Shown piece by piece: positions 37,002-43,894 of a DNA stretch of 64,000 bases (positions within the stretch are counted from its first letter, which is position 1; each line of letters begins with the position of its first letter). The notes below the pieces were generated by a model. It was given only the letters and a program-made list of their open reading frames with translations, did not search any database and was not told the DNA's origin. The position numbers and the translations under genes were made by a program. The DNA comes from CAIUVD01 sp044338255. GTDB taxonomy: Bacteria > Planctomycetota > UBA11346. The stretch spans positions 1-64,000 of the forward strand of contig JBIILZ010000003.1 in assembly GCA_044338255.1 (NCBI GenBank), given 5' to 3'.

Positions 37002-37409
37002 ATGTTCCTCTACCCCATGACGGTCCTTCTCAACCACACGGACTGCTATGGCATCATCTTTTTCGCCAATCAGCCGATCTTCTGCCATGCCGCCTTTCAG
37101 GCCTGGCTCGAACATGTCGGCATGCCGCTGGCCCCGGACCGCAGCACGGCCAACGAGCTGATGGTGATCGTGCGTTGCGAAAGCGACTACCAGGCGCCGG
37201 TGCGTCTTGGTGATCGTCTGACCATCGCCTATCGGGTAGAGCGCATCGGCACGACCTCGGTGACCAACCGCTTCCTCATCACCAATCAGCACGGCGTGCA
37301 GGTGGGTGATGTGCGTACCGTCCACGTGCAGATCGATGCCCGCACCAGCGCCAAGATTCCGCTGACCTCCGCCTGGCGCACGGCTCTGACCTCGAATCTC
37401 GGAGAATAA
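37002..37409 (+). CDS. Hotdog-fold acyl-CoA thioesterase
   Basis: 135 residues. The start FLYPMTVLLNHTDCYGIIFFANQPIFCHAAFQAWLEHVG fits the 4HBT family pattern D..GI.Fy..y....d.a....l; the Asp-Tyr region HTDCYG is the active site, and LGDRLTIAYRVERIG with SVTNRFLI completes the strand pattern. Such enzymes free CoA from acyl-CoA. It is the last gene of the cluster, 16 bp after the acyltransferase-hydrolase. Confidence 0.84.
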   Translation: MFLYPMTVLLNHTDCYGIIFFANQPIFCHAAFQAWLEHVGMPLAPDRSTANELMVIVRCESDYQAPVRLGDRLTIAYRVERIGTTSVTNRFLITNQHGVQVGDVRTVHVQIDARTSAKIPLTSAWRTALTSNLGE

Positions 37410-37595
37410 ACGCCGTGCGCAGGTGGTGCCTCAATTTTTTATCGGAAAAAACCTAGAAATCAGCGCTATCATGATTTGCGCAGCAGTCCTGGAAGGGGGC
37501 TGCCGAATCACTGCGATGTACAAACATAGGCCTCGTTGCGCAGGGAAGTTGGCGCTGGACGAAGCTGGTGCTCTCAACATACTACTCCCCCTCAT

Positions 37596-37673
37596 CGGGG
37601 CGTAGCTCAGCTTGGCTAGAGCGTCTGGTTTGGGACCAGAAGGTCGCAGGTTCGAATCCTGTCGCCCCGACCA
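37596..37673 (+). tRNA. tRNA-Pro (anticodon TGG)
   Basis: A full cloverleaf: acceptor cggggcg/cgccccg, D arm gctc...gagc, anticodon stem tctgg/ccaga around loop tttggga giving anticodon TGG, T arm gcagg-ttcgaat-cctgt, and encoded CCA at 37671-37673. Its T arm and acceptor are copied in reverse 213 bp downstream. Confidence 0.96.
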
Positions 37674-37682
37674 ATAAAAAGA

Positions 37683-37705
37683 CCTGCCTCGCGGCAGGTT
37701 TTTTT
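37683..37705 (+). terminator. Hairpin terminator after tRNA-Pro
   Basis: Stem cctgcc / ggcagg with loop tcgc (37683-37698), followed by seven T, ten bases after the tRNA. Confidence 0.9.
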
Positions 37706-37769
37706 ATTGGTCGGGTTGGCTGTCCAGACTTCAAACTGGCGGCACAGCCGCCCCGACCGCCGAGCCCTG

Positions 37770-38049
37770 GTTTTGCGGATACAATGGGCGTAGCCCATCC
37801 GCAAAACATCCTGGCTGCTTGCAGCCAGGATGAAGGGCGACAAAGGTCGCCGGGGTTCGGGGGCAAAGCCCCTGAAACAAATAGTCGGGGCGACAGGATT
37901 CGAACCTGCGACGTCTCCCCACCGGGACCAGAAGGCGAGGATGAGCAAAGCCGCTTCGGCTTTAGGAGGCCATGGGCATGGCCTCCGGCCCACCGCAGGG
38001 ATGGCTCTGCCCCGCAGCGGAGCGAGGAGCCAGCCAGCCTTGTGGCTGG
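37770..38049. repeat. Array of at least seven short perfect hairpins
   Basis: Successive inverted repeats: 37770-37779 with 37798-37807 (inner 37784-37789/37793-37798); 37807-37817 with 37822-37832 (11 bp, loop cttg); 37836-37841/37846-37851; 37860-37864/37868-37872; the tRNA fragment at 37884-37912; 37947-37953/37957-37963; 37965-37973/37978-37986 (9 bp, loop gggc); 38003-38007/38027-38031; and 38034-38039/38044-38049. The stems differ in sequence, so it is not a REP family of one unit. It fills the space between tRNA-Pro and the 3' end of the GNAT gene, which reads into it. Confidence 0.82.
37884..37912 (-). pseudogene. Inverted fragment of the tRNA-Pro gene (T arm and 3' acceptor)
   Basis: 29 bases identical, in reverse orientation, to positions 37643-37671 of tRNA-Pro. 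The fragment lacks a matching 5' half, so no tRNA can fold. A piece resembling the anticodon arm (gggaccagaaggcgagg) lies next to it in the opposite orientation, giving a rearranged tRNA remnant. Confidence 0.85.
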
Positions 38050-38651
38050 GCCATCGGTCGCGGTGACCTGGCTTGCAGATGCAGCTCCGCCCACCGTCCG
38101 CTGCCCACCGCTTCTGCCGCCGTGCGCGCGTAGATGCGGGTATGGTCAAGGTTGCCATCGGGATTGATACGATGCTCGAGCAAAACGCCTTCGAGTGTGA
38201 AACCGCAGCGCTCGGCGATACGCCAGCTGCGAGAGTTGGTGTCGCTGACGACGATCTGGATACGGCGCAGTCCCATCACCTCGCGAGCGTAGTCGGCGAT
38301 GGCGGTGGTGGCCTCGCTGGCATAGCCGCGTCCGGCGTGCCGGGTGTCGACCCAGTAGCCGATCTCGCCGCTTGGCTTGCGCCAGTCGATGTCATGCAGC
38401 CCCGAAGACCCGACCAGTGTCCCGTCGCGGGTGAACAGCAGCATTCGGTAATCTCGATCAGCCACTGTCTGAGCGATGGCCTCGGCGAGGTTTTCTGCGG
38501 TTTCGGCAATCGTTGGCAATTGCTGTGCCCACGGCATCCACGGGCGTAACTCGGCGACGCTGGCATGAACGGCGGTGTTGAGTGCGGGGGCGTCCTCCAG
38601 CACAGGTGTACGGATGATCAGGTGCGGGGTATCGATACGGATGGAACTCAT
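37962..38651 (-). CDS. GNAT acetyltransferase (RimJ/RimL type) with a tail from the hairpin array
   Basis: 229 residues from the ATG at 38651. Residues 1-170 are GNAT: LIIRTPVLEDAPALNTAV, LVGSSGLHDIDWRKPSGEIGYWVD, RHAGRGYASEATTAIADYA (the acetyl-CoA Q/RxxGxG/A loop variant) and RRIQIVVSDTNSRSWRIAERCGF. After about residue 180 the sequence turns to Pro/Gly/Ala-rich tail coded by the hairpin array. The start overlaps the paiB stop (ATGA). In Bacillus, paiA (a GNAT polyamine acetyltransferase) and paiB form an operon, so this gene may have the PaiA role; that rests only on the pairing. Confidence 0.8.
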   Translation of the reverse strand: MSSIRIDTPHLIIRTPVLEDAPALNTAVHASVAELRPWMPWAQQLPTIAETAENLAEAIAQTVADRDYRMLLFTRDGTLVGSSGLHDIDWRKPSGEIGYWVDTRHAGRGYASEATTAIADYAREVMGLRRIQIVVSDTNSRSWRIAERCGFTLEGVLLEHRINPDGNLDHTRIYARTAAEAVGSGRWAELHLQARSPRPMAQPQGWLAPRSAAGQSHPCGGPEAMPMAS

Positions 38652-39444
38652 GGCCCATCCTCGGCCGGCCACGGCGTCTGCCCGACCAAGGTGCGCGCCA
38701 TAGCCGCCCCGGTCGCCTGTGCCGACGAATCCGTGCTCACGGCGAGTCGGGCAATGACCCGCGCCTGGCGTGCCGGCTGATGGTTCTGCGACAACTTAGC
38801 CTTGGCGTCGCAGTGCTCGACTTCGATGGAAAACCAGCGTACGGCAGCGGCCAAGCGCTGATACATGGCCTCGCTCAAGTCCTGCGACCATTGCGCTTGT
38901 TGTGGGTCGGCAGCGGCAAGTCGGCTGAAGCAGCGGCGCACATCGAGCAGATCGCTGATCACGCGCAACGGACCGCTAGGAGCCTGTCGGAGATAGGCTT
39001 GGTCGGCTGACTCGGTCTCGTACGACAGCTCCGGCGTTGGCAAAACGGTCAGATAGCTCTCGCTATCCGCCCGCTTTGCCGCCTTGGATCTGCCGTACGA
39101 TACCTTCGCCATCCTCGGGCGCCTATCTCCGACAGGCTCCTAGCATGGATAGCCAGGTAGTTCCAGGTCGGTACGGTGTCTGGTTCCTCGTACCAGGCGG
39201 CCAAGACATAGGCGTGCGGACCGTGGAAAATGGCCATGGCACGTGTCGCGCGCCACAGTGGATTTCCGACCGCGGCATGGCCCCGCAGCAGCAGACGACC
39301 GTCTTCGCGGTCGACGAGGAGCGGCAGATGTTGTGCTTCGGGACCATGCTCGCCGGTGGCAACGACGGTGGCGAAGGGATGCGCCCGGCAGAAGGCCAGC
39401 CGACTGGCTGGATCATCCCAAGAAAAATGGTCAGGACGGTACAT
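38648..39444 (-). pseudogene. paiB-like FMN-binding regulator split by a mobile element
   Basis: The N-terminal half, from ATG 39444, is PaiB: MYRPDHFSWDDPASRLAF, HPFATVVATG, HLPLLVDREDGRLLLRGH, IFHGPHAYVLAAWY and VPTWNYLAIHA (101 residues). A 160-bp element with a 4-bp duplication then breaks it. The C-terminal half continues on the other side as GPLRVISDLLDVRRCFSRL to FSIEVEHCDAKAKLSQNHQP. Removing the element and one CTAG copy joins the halves as AIHA-S-GPLRV in frame: 210 residues, the normal length. The gene is inactive unless the element leaves. PaiB proteins bind FMN and repress in Bacillus. Confidence 0.92.
38980..39139. mobile_element. 160-bp MITE-like element with 19-bp perfect inverted ends and CTAG target duplication
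   Basis: Ends are the perfect inverted repeat gagcctgtcggagataggc (38980-38998 and 39121-39139). CTAG lies on both flanks (38976-38979, 39140-39143) as the duplicated target. The interior codes for nothing recognisable. Insertion of 164 bp broke paiB. The transposase would come from a full-length IS elsewhere; a CTAG target and GAGCCTG end suggest an IS5-type source, which is inference. Confidence 0.93.
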
Positions 39445-39445
39445 G

Positions 39446-39693
39446 TCAGACTCCAGTTGCGGTCAAGGGTACCTCGATGCGGTCCCAGCACCGACGTGGC
39501 GCGGAGATGACCAGGAAGCGGACGGGCTCGGCTCCGTCGTTGCGGAACTGGTGCACAACACCGGCGGGAACGTGCAGGCTGTCGCAGGCGCGAGATCGAA
39601 CGTGCGCCCGTCCAGGTATATGCGCGCTCTGCCAGCGAGGATCACGAAGACCTCCACACAGCGCTGTTCACAGCTTGCGCTGCGACAGAGCAT
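39446..39693 (-). pseudogene. Small cupin-domain protein with a one-base frameshift
   Basis: From ATG 39693 the sequence reads VEVFVILAGRARIYLDGRTFDLAP, a cupin motif 1 region, in one frame. Near 39581-39587 it continues in the next frame as DSLHVPAGVVHQFRNDGAEP and FLVISAPRRCWDRIEV, cupin motif 2, to the stop at 39446. One missing base explains the break: 248 nt are present where 249 would give 82 residues. Either the gene is broken or the base is a sequencing error. Its stop lies 1 bp before the paiB start. Confidence 0.78.
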
Positions 39694-39815
39694 GATTGAC
39701 CTGATGCGCTCGTACGCGCGCGGCGAACATGGATAAGATACGCATGCCACCATAAAAAAGGACATCAGTACGGACACGCGCGCGGACACGCCCCTCGCAA
39801 TAGAGCATAAACGCT

Positions 39816-39821
39816 TAGTAT
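39816..39821 (+). promoter_or_regulatory. -10 box of a probably leaderless fic transcript
   Basis: TAGTAT lies seven bases ahead of the ATG at 39829, so transcription would begin at or near the start codon. No ribosome binding site is seen. The -35 region is weak. Confidence 0.4.
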
Positions 39822-39828
39822 TCTTTGC

Positions 39829-41139
39829 ATGGAACGATCAAAACGCTCTGCTTCAAGGTCGGATATCGGTAAGGACATACGTTCAGAAAAAAAGCCTTTT
39901 GTAGCGGTCGGTCCCGTCACCTGGAATCATCCCCGGCAGATGACTCCGATGTTGCCGACGCTCAACGAGGCCTGGGCCACCAAAGCCACCAAGCTGGTTC
40001 AGGAAGCGACCAAGCTCGACTCGATACTTCCTTCCTCCACCCGCCAAGTAATCGCCCCACTCGTGCGCCAGGTGAACTCGTATTACTCGAACCTGATCGA
40101 AGGCCACCGCACGCTCCCAGGCGAAGTCGAAGCCGCGATGCGTCGCGCCGCCACTGGCCCGAAAAAAGAGAAGGCGCTCGTGATCGAGGCCCTCGCCCAT
40201 CTGCGGGTGCAGAAGATGGTCGACGACGCGGTCGAGGATCTGCGCTTCCCACCGACCGAGATTGCTGGCGTCTGCCTGCTCCATCAGCTCTTCTTCGACG
40301 AATTACCTGCTGATATGACGTGGTCGGAACCACGTGCCGACGGCTCGCGCGAACGCATCATCCCCGGGAAGTTTCGGCTCTCGCCTGTCGTCATCGGCAA
40401 CCACATCCCGCCGGCCGCCATCGATCTCCCCACGTTCATGGCGGCATTCCACACGGCCTATGCTAACCACGCCACGCCTACTCCTGAAACGATTGCCAAG
40501 ATCGCTGCCGCTCACCAACGCTTCGTCTGGATTCATCCGTTCCTCGACGGCAACGGTCGCGTGGCCCGCCTGATCACCGACTCTATGTTTACCGGTGCAG
40601 GATTGGCTGCCGACGGCCTCTGGCGGATCTCACGCGGCTTCGCAAGACAGAATGCAGAGTACAAGACGCACCTTGCCGAGGCTGACCTCGATCGTCAGGG
40701 CGACCTCGACGGACGCCACAATCTCTCACAGCGCGGCATGGACCGCTGGTGCGATTTTGTGGTCGAAACCGCCCTCGACCAAGTCGGATTCATGCGCAGC
40801 CTGCTGTCGGTGGAGAAGCTGCCGGCACGGATCCAGGCGTGGGCGATCAAGGCTTACCCGTCGCGCACCTCGACCAAGATCGGCATGCTGCTCGAACGAG
40901 TGCTGCGCTACGGCGAGGCAGACCGCAAGACCGTCGTCGATCTGCTGGGGGTCACCGACCGCCATGCCCGACGGCTGATTGCTCAGCTCGAACGGGAAGA
41001 GCTGGTCACCGTCACCTCAGCGGGCGCCCTGCGGCCGCGCATCCCGCTGTGGGTGGTGCCATCCTGGTTTCCCGACCTCTATCCCGAACAAGAGCGCGAA
41101 GGCATGGAGGCGACGAGGATCACCGCCACCGCCGAATAA
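39829..41139 (+). CDS. Fic-family adenylyltransferase-type protein with inhibitory helix and winged-helix end
   Basis: 436 residues. The Fic motif HPFLDGNGRVAR has its catalytic histidine at 236. The inhibitory motif (S/T)xxxE(G/N) is SNLIEG at 87-92, so this is a class II, self-inhibited Fic. C-terminally VVDLLGVTDRHARRLIAQLEREELV is a winged-helix-like DNA-binding part. Such proteins add AMP or other nucleotides to protein hydroxyls; targets vary. No separate antitoxin gene adjoins. It stands alone in the accessory region, so horizontal transfer is possible. Confidence 0.92.
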   Translation: MERSKRSASRSDIGKDIRSEKKPFVAVGPVTWNHPRQMTPMLPTLNEAWATKATKLVQEATKLDSILPSSTRQVIAPLVRQVNSYYSNLIEGHRTLPGEVEAAMRRAATGPKKEKALVIEALAHLRVQKMVDDAVEDLRFPPTEIAGVCLLHQLFFDELPADMTWSEPRADGSRERIIPGKFRLSPVVIGNHIPPAAIDLPTFMAAFHTAYANHATPTPETIAKIAAAHQRFVWIHPFLDGNGRVARLITDSMFTGAGLAADGLWRISRGFARQNAEYKTHLAEADLDRQGDLDGRHNLSQRGMDRWCDFVVETALDQVGFMRSLLSVEKLPARIQAWAIKAYPSRTSTKIGMLLERVLRYGEADRKTVVDLLGVTDRHARRLIAQLEREELVTVTSAGALRPRIPLWVVPSWFPDLYPEQEREGMEATRITATAE

Positions 41140-41229
41140 TGCCCAGTCACGATTTGGCGATCACTACTGACTGTCACCCGATATTATCTTCAAAAATACC
41201 CCGGGCCGCACAGGCCAATCCAAATCCCC

Positions 41230-41265
41230 AAAAAAATACCCCCAACCATGCGGCCGGGGGTATTT
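41230..41265 (-). terminator. Hairpin terminator after tRNA-Ser
   Basis: On the minus strand the stem aaataccccc / gggggtattt (41234-41243 with 41256-41265) ends in a T run, just after the CCA of tRNA-Ser. Confidence 0.88.
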
Positions 41266-41270
41266 AACGA

Positions 41271-41360
41271 TGGCGGACAGGGAGGGATTTGAACCCTCGA
41301 ACGAGTTTCCCCGTTGCGCGCTTTCCAAGCGCGTGCCTTCAGCCACTCAGCCACCTGTCC
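41271..41360 (-). tRNA. tRNA-Ser (anticodon GGA)
   Basis: Acceptor ggacagg / cctgtcc, D arm gtggctgagtggctgaaggc, anticodon stem gcgcg with loop ttggaaa giving GGA, a long class II variable arm (caacggggaaactcgttc) and T arm gagggttcaaatccctc. CCA is encoded at 41271-41273. Confidence 0.95.
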
Positions 41361-41430
41361 AGTGGGGGTTGAGATCATGCGTCGCCAATGATGCGGGTCA
41401 ACCGCCCAGGGCTCGCTTATAGGATCACGC

Positions 41431-42750
41431 TTATGGGTTATAGCCGCGAGGAGTCGAGTAATCGTTGAAGATGATCGGGCTATCGGGGATTGGGGACGGC
41501 GTCGTCGAGTCGCCGAAGGCGGCATTATTGAAGCCCACGAAATCCCGGACGTTCTTGCGCAGAGCTTTCCATTCGACGCTGCCATAGGCGATGAAGCGCT
41601 GGATGTCGAATTCGAGCTCGGCGGTCTCTTCCTGGCTGTGGGCGAAGAAACGCTTGAGGTCGCCAGGGAGCAGCTGGCCGCTGGCGATTTCAGCGCGCCA
41701 GAAACGTTTGAGCTCTTCATCGAGCGGCCGGATTTCACGCTCGTAGATCTCGAAGAACCGCGAGACCTCATCAAGCAGCTTGGGAATCACTTCCAGCTGG
41801 GCTTGCTGATAGCGTTGGATGTCGGCGATGAGGGCCTGCGATTCCCAGGTCGTCTGCCGCGCACTGGCTTTGAAATCGGCCCTGAGCTTATCCCACTCGC
41901 GTTCACGCCACTTGCTGAAGCGGGTCACGTCATCAATCAGCAAGGGCACTTCCCGGCCACTGCCATCGATGAAGTGCTTGAAATCGGCGACCAGCAGCCG
42001 GCCGACCACCGCTTGGTAGGCGATGTAGCGCTCGGCATCCAGCTGCAGGTGCTGCCATTCTAAGCCGCCGGCGGCGACGAAGTCGCGTCCGTCATGGATC
42101 AGTTTGTTGTATTCGCGACCGCGCCATTGCAGGAAGGTCTGCACATCCACCGACAGATTCGCCGATTCCCACTGCGCCTGGCGATAGAACTCCTTGAGGT
42201 CCTTGCGCAGCGGCATCAGCTCGCGGTTCTTGTATTCCAGGAACGTCTGTACATCGAGGACCAGGTTGCGCCACTCGGGGTCCGCATGGTGGACGAAGCG
42301 AAAGATATCGTCTTTGGCCTTCGGGAAGTTCTCGATCTGGTAGCCGTAGTAACGCGCCACATCGTGGCTCAGGCGGTCGATCTGCGCCCATTCGTTGTGG
42401 ATGGCCCAGGCGGTCTCGTTTTGAAGGTTCCACCATTCACGGCGGCGCCATTCGAGGAAATTGCTGACGTCGGTCTTGGTCTCGTACACCAGCAGGCCGT
42501 TGGACACCGCGTAGCGCTCAAGATCGATCTTGAGCCGGGTGGCTTCTTCGGGGGCGCGCCCCACGAAGCGCTGGGTATCGTCGGCGAGTTCGTTGCTCTC
42601 ACGCGTGCAGCCGCCGAGAAACATTCCTCCGAGCAGGAGTCCGCCGAGCAGGAGTCCGCCGAGGGGGAGTTCTCCGAGGAAGGGCGTGTGCAGACCGCGT
42701 CCCGAAGGGGGGCGAGGAGAGGACACAAGAGACGGCAGGCGACGCGGCAT
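41431..42750 (-). CDS. Lipoprotein built of nineteen 18-residue repeats
   Basis: 439 residues from the ATG at 42750 (an ATG at 42786 adds 12). The lipobox is MFLGGC; the cysteine is residue 48 from this start. The signal segment is GGLLLGGLLLGG. Nineteen tandem 18-residue units with no insertion or deletion follow (41545-42570). Consensus: Phe/Tyr at position 2 (17 of 19), Glu at 9 (13), Leu at 13 (17), Asp at 16 (15, Glu in 3 more). Examples are RFSKWREREWDKLRADFK and RFVHHADPEWRNLVLDVQ. A 37-residue Ser/Pro tail ends the protein. I know of no such family. Being 5 turns of helix per unit, it would keep the same face outward. Prolines fall mid-unit in eight units, which suggests linked amphipathic helices like those of apolipoproteins. 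The likely place is the inner leaflet of the outer membrane. Confidence 0.85.
   Translation of the reverse strand: MPRRLPSLVSSPRPPSGRGLHTPFLGELPLGGLLLGGLLLGGMFLGGCTRESNELADDTQRFVGRAPEEATRLKIDLERYAVSNGLLVYETKTDVSNFLEWRRREWWNLQNETAWAIHNEWAQIDRLSHDVARYYGYQIENFPKAKDDIFRFVHHADPEWRNLVLDVQTFLEYKNRELMPLRKDLKEFYRQAQWESANLSVDVQTFLQWRGREYNKLIHDGRDFVAAGGLEWQHLQLDAERYIAYQAVVGRLLVADFKHFIDGSGREVPLLIDDVTRFSKWREREWDKLRADFKASARQTTWESQALIADIQRYQQAQLEVIPKLLDEVSRFFEIYEREIRPLDEELKRFWRAEIASGQLLPGDLKRFFAHSQEETAELEFDIQRFIAYGSVEWKALRKNVRDFVGFNNAAFGDSTTPSPIPDSPIIFNDYSTPRGYNP
41545..42570 (-). repeat. Protein-level 54-bp periodicity, 19 units
   Basis: The 342 residues coded here divide exactly into nineteen 18-mers. 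At DNA level the units are diverged, so the periodicity is old and kept by selection on the protein, unlike the near-identical short arrays elsewhere in the window. Confidence 0.9.
42626..42670 (-). repeat. Three tandem 15-bp units in the lipoprotein signal peptide
   Basis: Units at 42626-42640, 42641-42655 and 42656-42670 with core ccgccgagcaggagt encode GGLLL repeats in the hydrophobic core of the signal peptide. Copy-number change would alter signal-peptide length in frame. Confidence 0.88.
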
Positions 42751-42996
42751 CGTGGAGAAGCCTAGATCGCATGCCGTAGGCAACAACGCGGTGCCTGGGC
42801 GCGCCGCGCTGGTGTGTCATCGGCGGAAGAGGTCGGAATGAATGTGCTTGCGAGATGGATGACCTTTCCATACTCCGCCCCCGCACAGCCGGACCCCGAG
42901 AGTCTAGCGCCATCGAATCTGGTCAGGCCTTGACGGGAGCAGCCATAAGATGGTCGCGGATGTCTCGGGTGTTCCGGCTGTGCACTTTTCCAAGCG

Positions 42997-43815
42997 TTGT
43001 GGAGACTGCGTGTTGTGACGGTTTTTCGCCGTTTCCCGGTGCTCCTTGCGCTGATCCTCCTCTTTCTTTCGGCGCTCGTCACGGCGCAGATCGCCGGCCT
43101 CTGGCCGGATGCGCCGGCTCCCTTGTGGTGGGTGATAATGGGCCTGTTGGCGGCCGGCGGGGGAATCCTGTTCGGCCTCCCGCGCTGGTGGCTGCCCTTC
43201 CAACTCGTCGCTCCGAGCGCCTTTGCCCTGCTGCTCACCGGCTTGCCGCCGTGGGTATCCCTGGTGATTGTGATCGTCTTGCTGCTGCTCTATGGCGGGG
43301 GCGTGGTCACGCGCGTGCCGTTGTACCTCTCGAATACCGCCGCCTGTGCCGAGCTCGCCACTTTGCTCAAGGAGCTCAAGGAGCTCAAGGAGCTCAAGGA
43401 GCTCAAGGAGCTGAATGAGCTCAAGGAGCTGCCGACACCGATCGCGATCGATCTCGGGGCCGGCTTCGGCGGTCCGATGCGCTTCCTCGGGCGGGCGCTT
43501 CCGCACGGACGCTTCTGCTCGGTCGAAGCCTCACCGGCGACCTGGCTGGTGGCCTGGGTGCTGGCCATCACCCAGCGCAACGTCGCCGTGCGCTGGGGTG
43601 ATCTGTGGGCGAGTCCGCTCGGCGATTGCGATCTGGTCTACGTGTTCCTTTCGCCGCAGCCGATGCCGAGACTTTGGGAACACTTCCAGGCCCAGGCGAA
43701 AAGCGGCGCACTGCTGGTCTCCAACACATTCCCCATACCCGGCGTCGAGCCGCTGCGGGTCCTGCCCCTACCGGGCCGGACCGATGCCCGCTTATTCATT
43801 TATCGACAGCCCTGA
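42997..43815 (+). CDS. Membrane-anchored class I SAM-dependent methyltransferase-like protein
   Basis: 272 residues from a TTG at 42997; a GTG at 43015 is as likely. The N-terminal 110 residues hold three to four membrane helices (LLALILLFLSALVTAQIAGLW; LVIVIVLLLLYGGG). A (KEL)n linker at about 123-145 is followed by the SAM-binding motif I AIDLGAGFGGPMRFLGRALP, then VEASP at the end of strand 2 and a GDLWASPLGDCDLVYVFL strand 4. A typical C-terminal beta hairpin follows. The substrate is unknown; the anchoring suggests a lipid or membrane quinone. It lies between the divergent repeat-lipoprotein gene and motA. Confidence 0.72.
   Translation: MWRLRVVTVFRRFPVLLALILLFLSALVTAQIAGLWPDAPAPLWWVIMGLLAAGGGILFGLPRWWLPFQLVAPSAFALLLTGLPPWVSLVIVIVLLLLYGGGVVTRVPLYLSNTAACAELATLLKELKELKELKELKELNELKELPTPIAIDLGAGFGGPMRFLGRALPHGRFCSVEASPATWLVAWVLAITQRNVAVRWGDLWASPLGDCDLVYVFLSPQPMPRLWEHFQAQAKSGALLVSNTFPIPGVEPLRVLPLPGRTDARLFIYRQP
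43366..43428 (+). repeat. Seven tandem 9-bp units encoding KEL
   Basis: Seven units of 9 bp with core ctcaaggag (one diverged) encode LKELKELKELKELKELNELKE, split here for length, a short charged helix between the membrane part and the methyltransferase fold. Confidence 0.93.
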
Positions 43816-43856
43816 AAGTAGGATGCAGCTCGTTACAACGTTGGCATAGCCGTCGC

Positions 43857-43885
43857 GTGACAACCCTCTGGAACTGGGGTATACT
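43857..43885 (+). promoter_or_regulatory. Sigma70-like promoter ahead of motA
   Basis: GTGACA (43857-43862) and TATACT (43880-43885) lie 17 bp apart. The -10 box ends 9 bases before the motA ATG, leaving a leader of only a few bases. It is not the usual sigma28 or sigma54 flagellar promoter. Confidence 0.62.
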
Positions 43886-43894
43886 CGAGGGCTT

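Noticed and set aside
37568..38167. Open frames of 199 and 170 codons on both strands over tRNA-Pro and the hairpins
   Set aside because: Their recognisable parts (GDRIRTCD, GATGFEPAT) are translations of the tRNA T arm, a common misannotation. No ribosome binding site or family match.
39037..39510. 157-codon plus-strand frame over the MITE and paiB
   Set aside because: It crosses the inverted repeat and runs antisense to a recognised gene; no motif.
42094..42765. 223-codon plus-strand frame opposite the repeat lipoprotein
   Set aside because: Shows the mirror of the 18-residue period only; lacks a signal and family features, whereas the minus frame has a lipobox and consensus residues.
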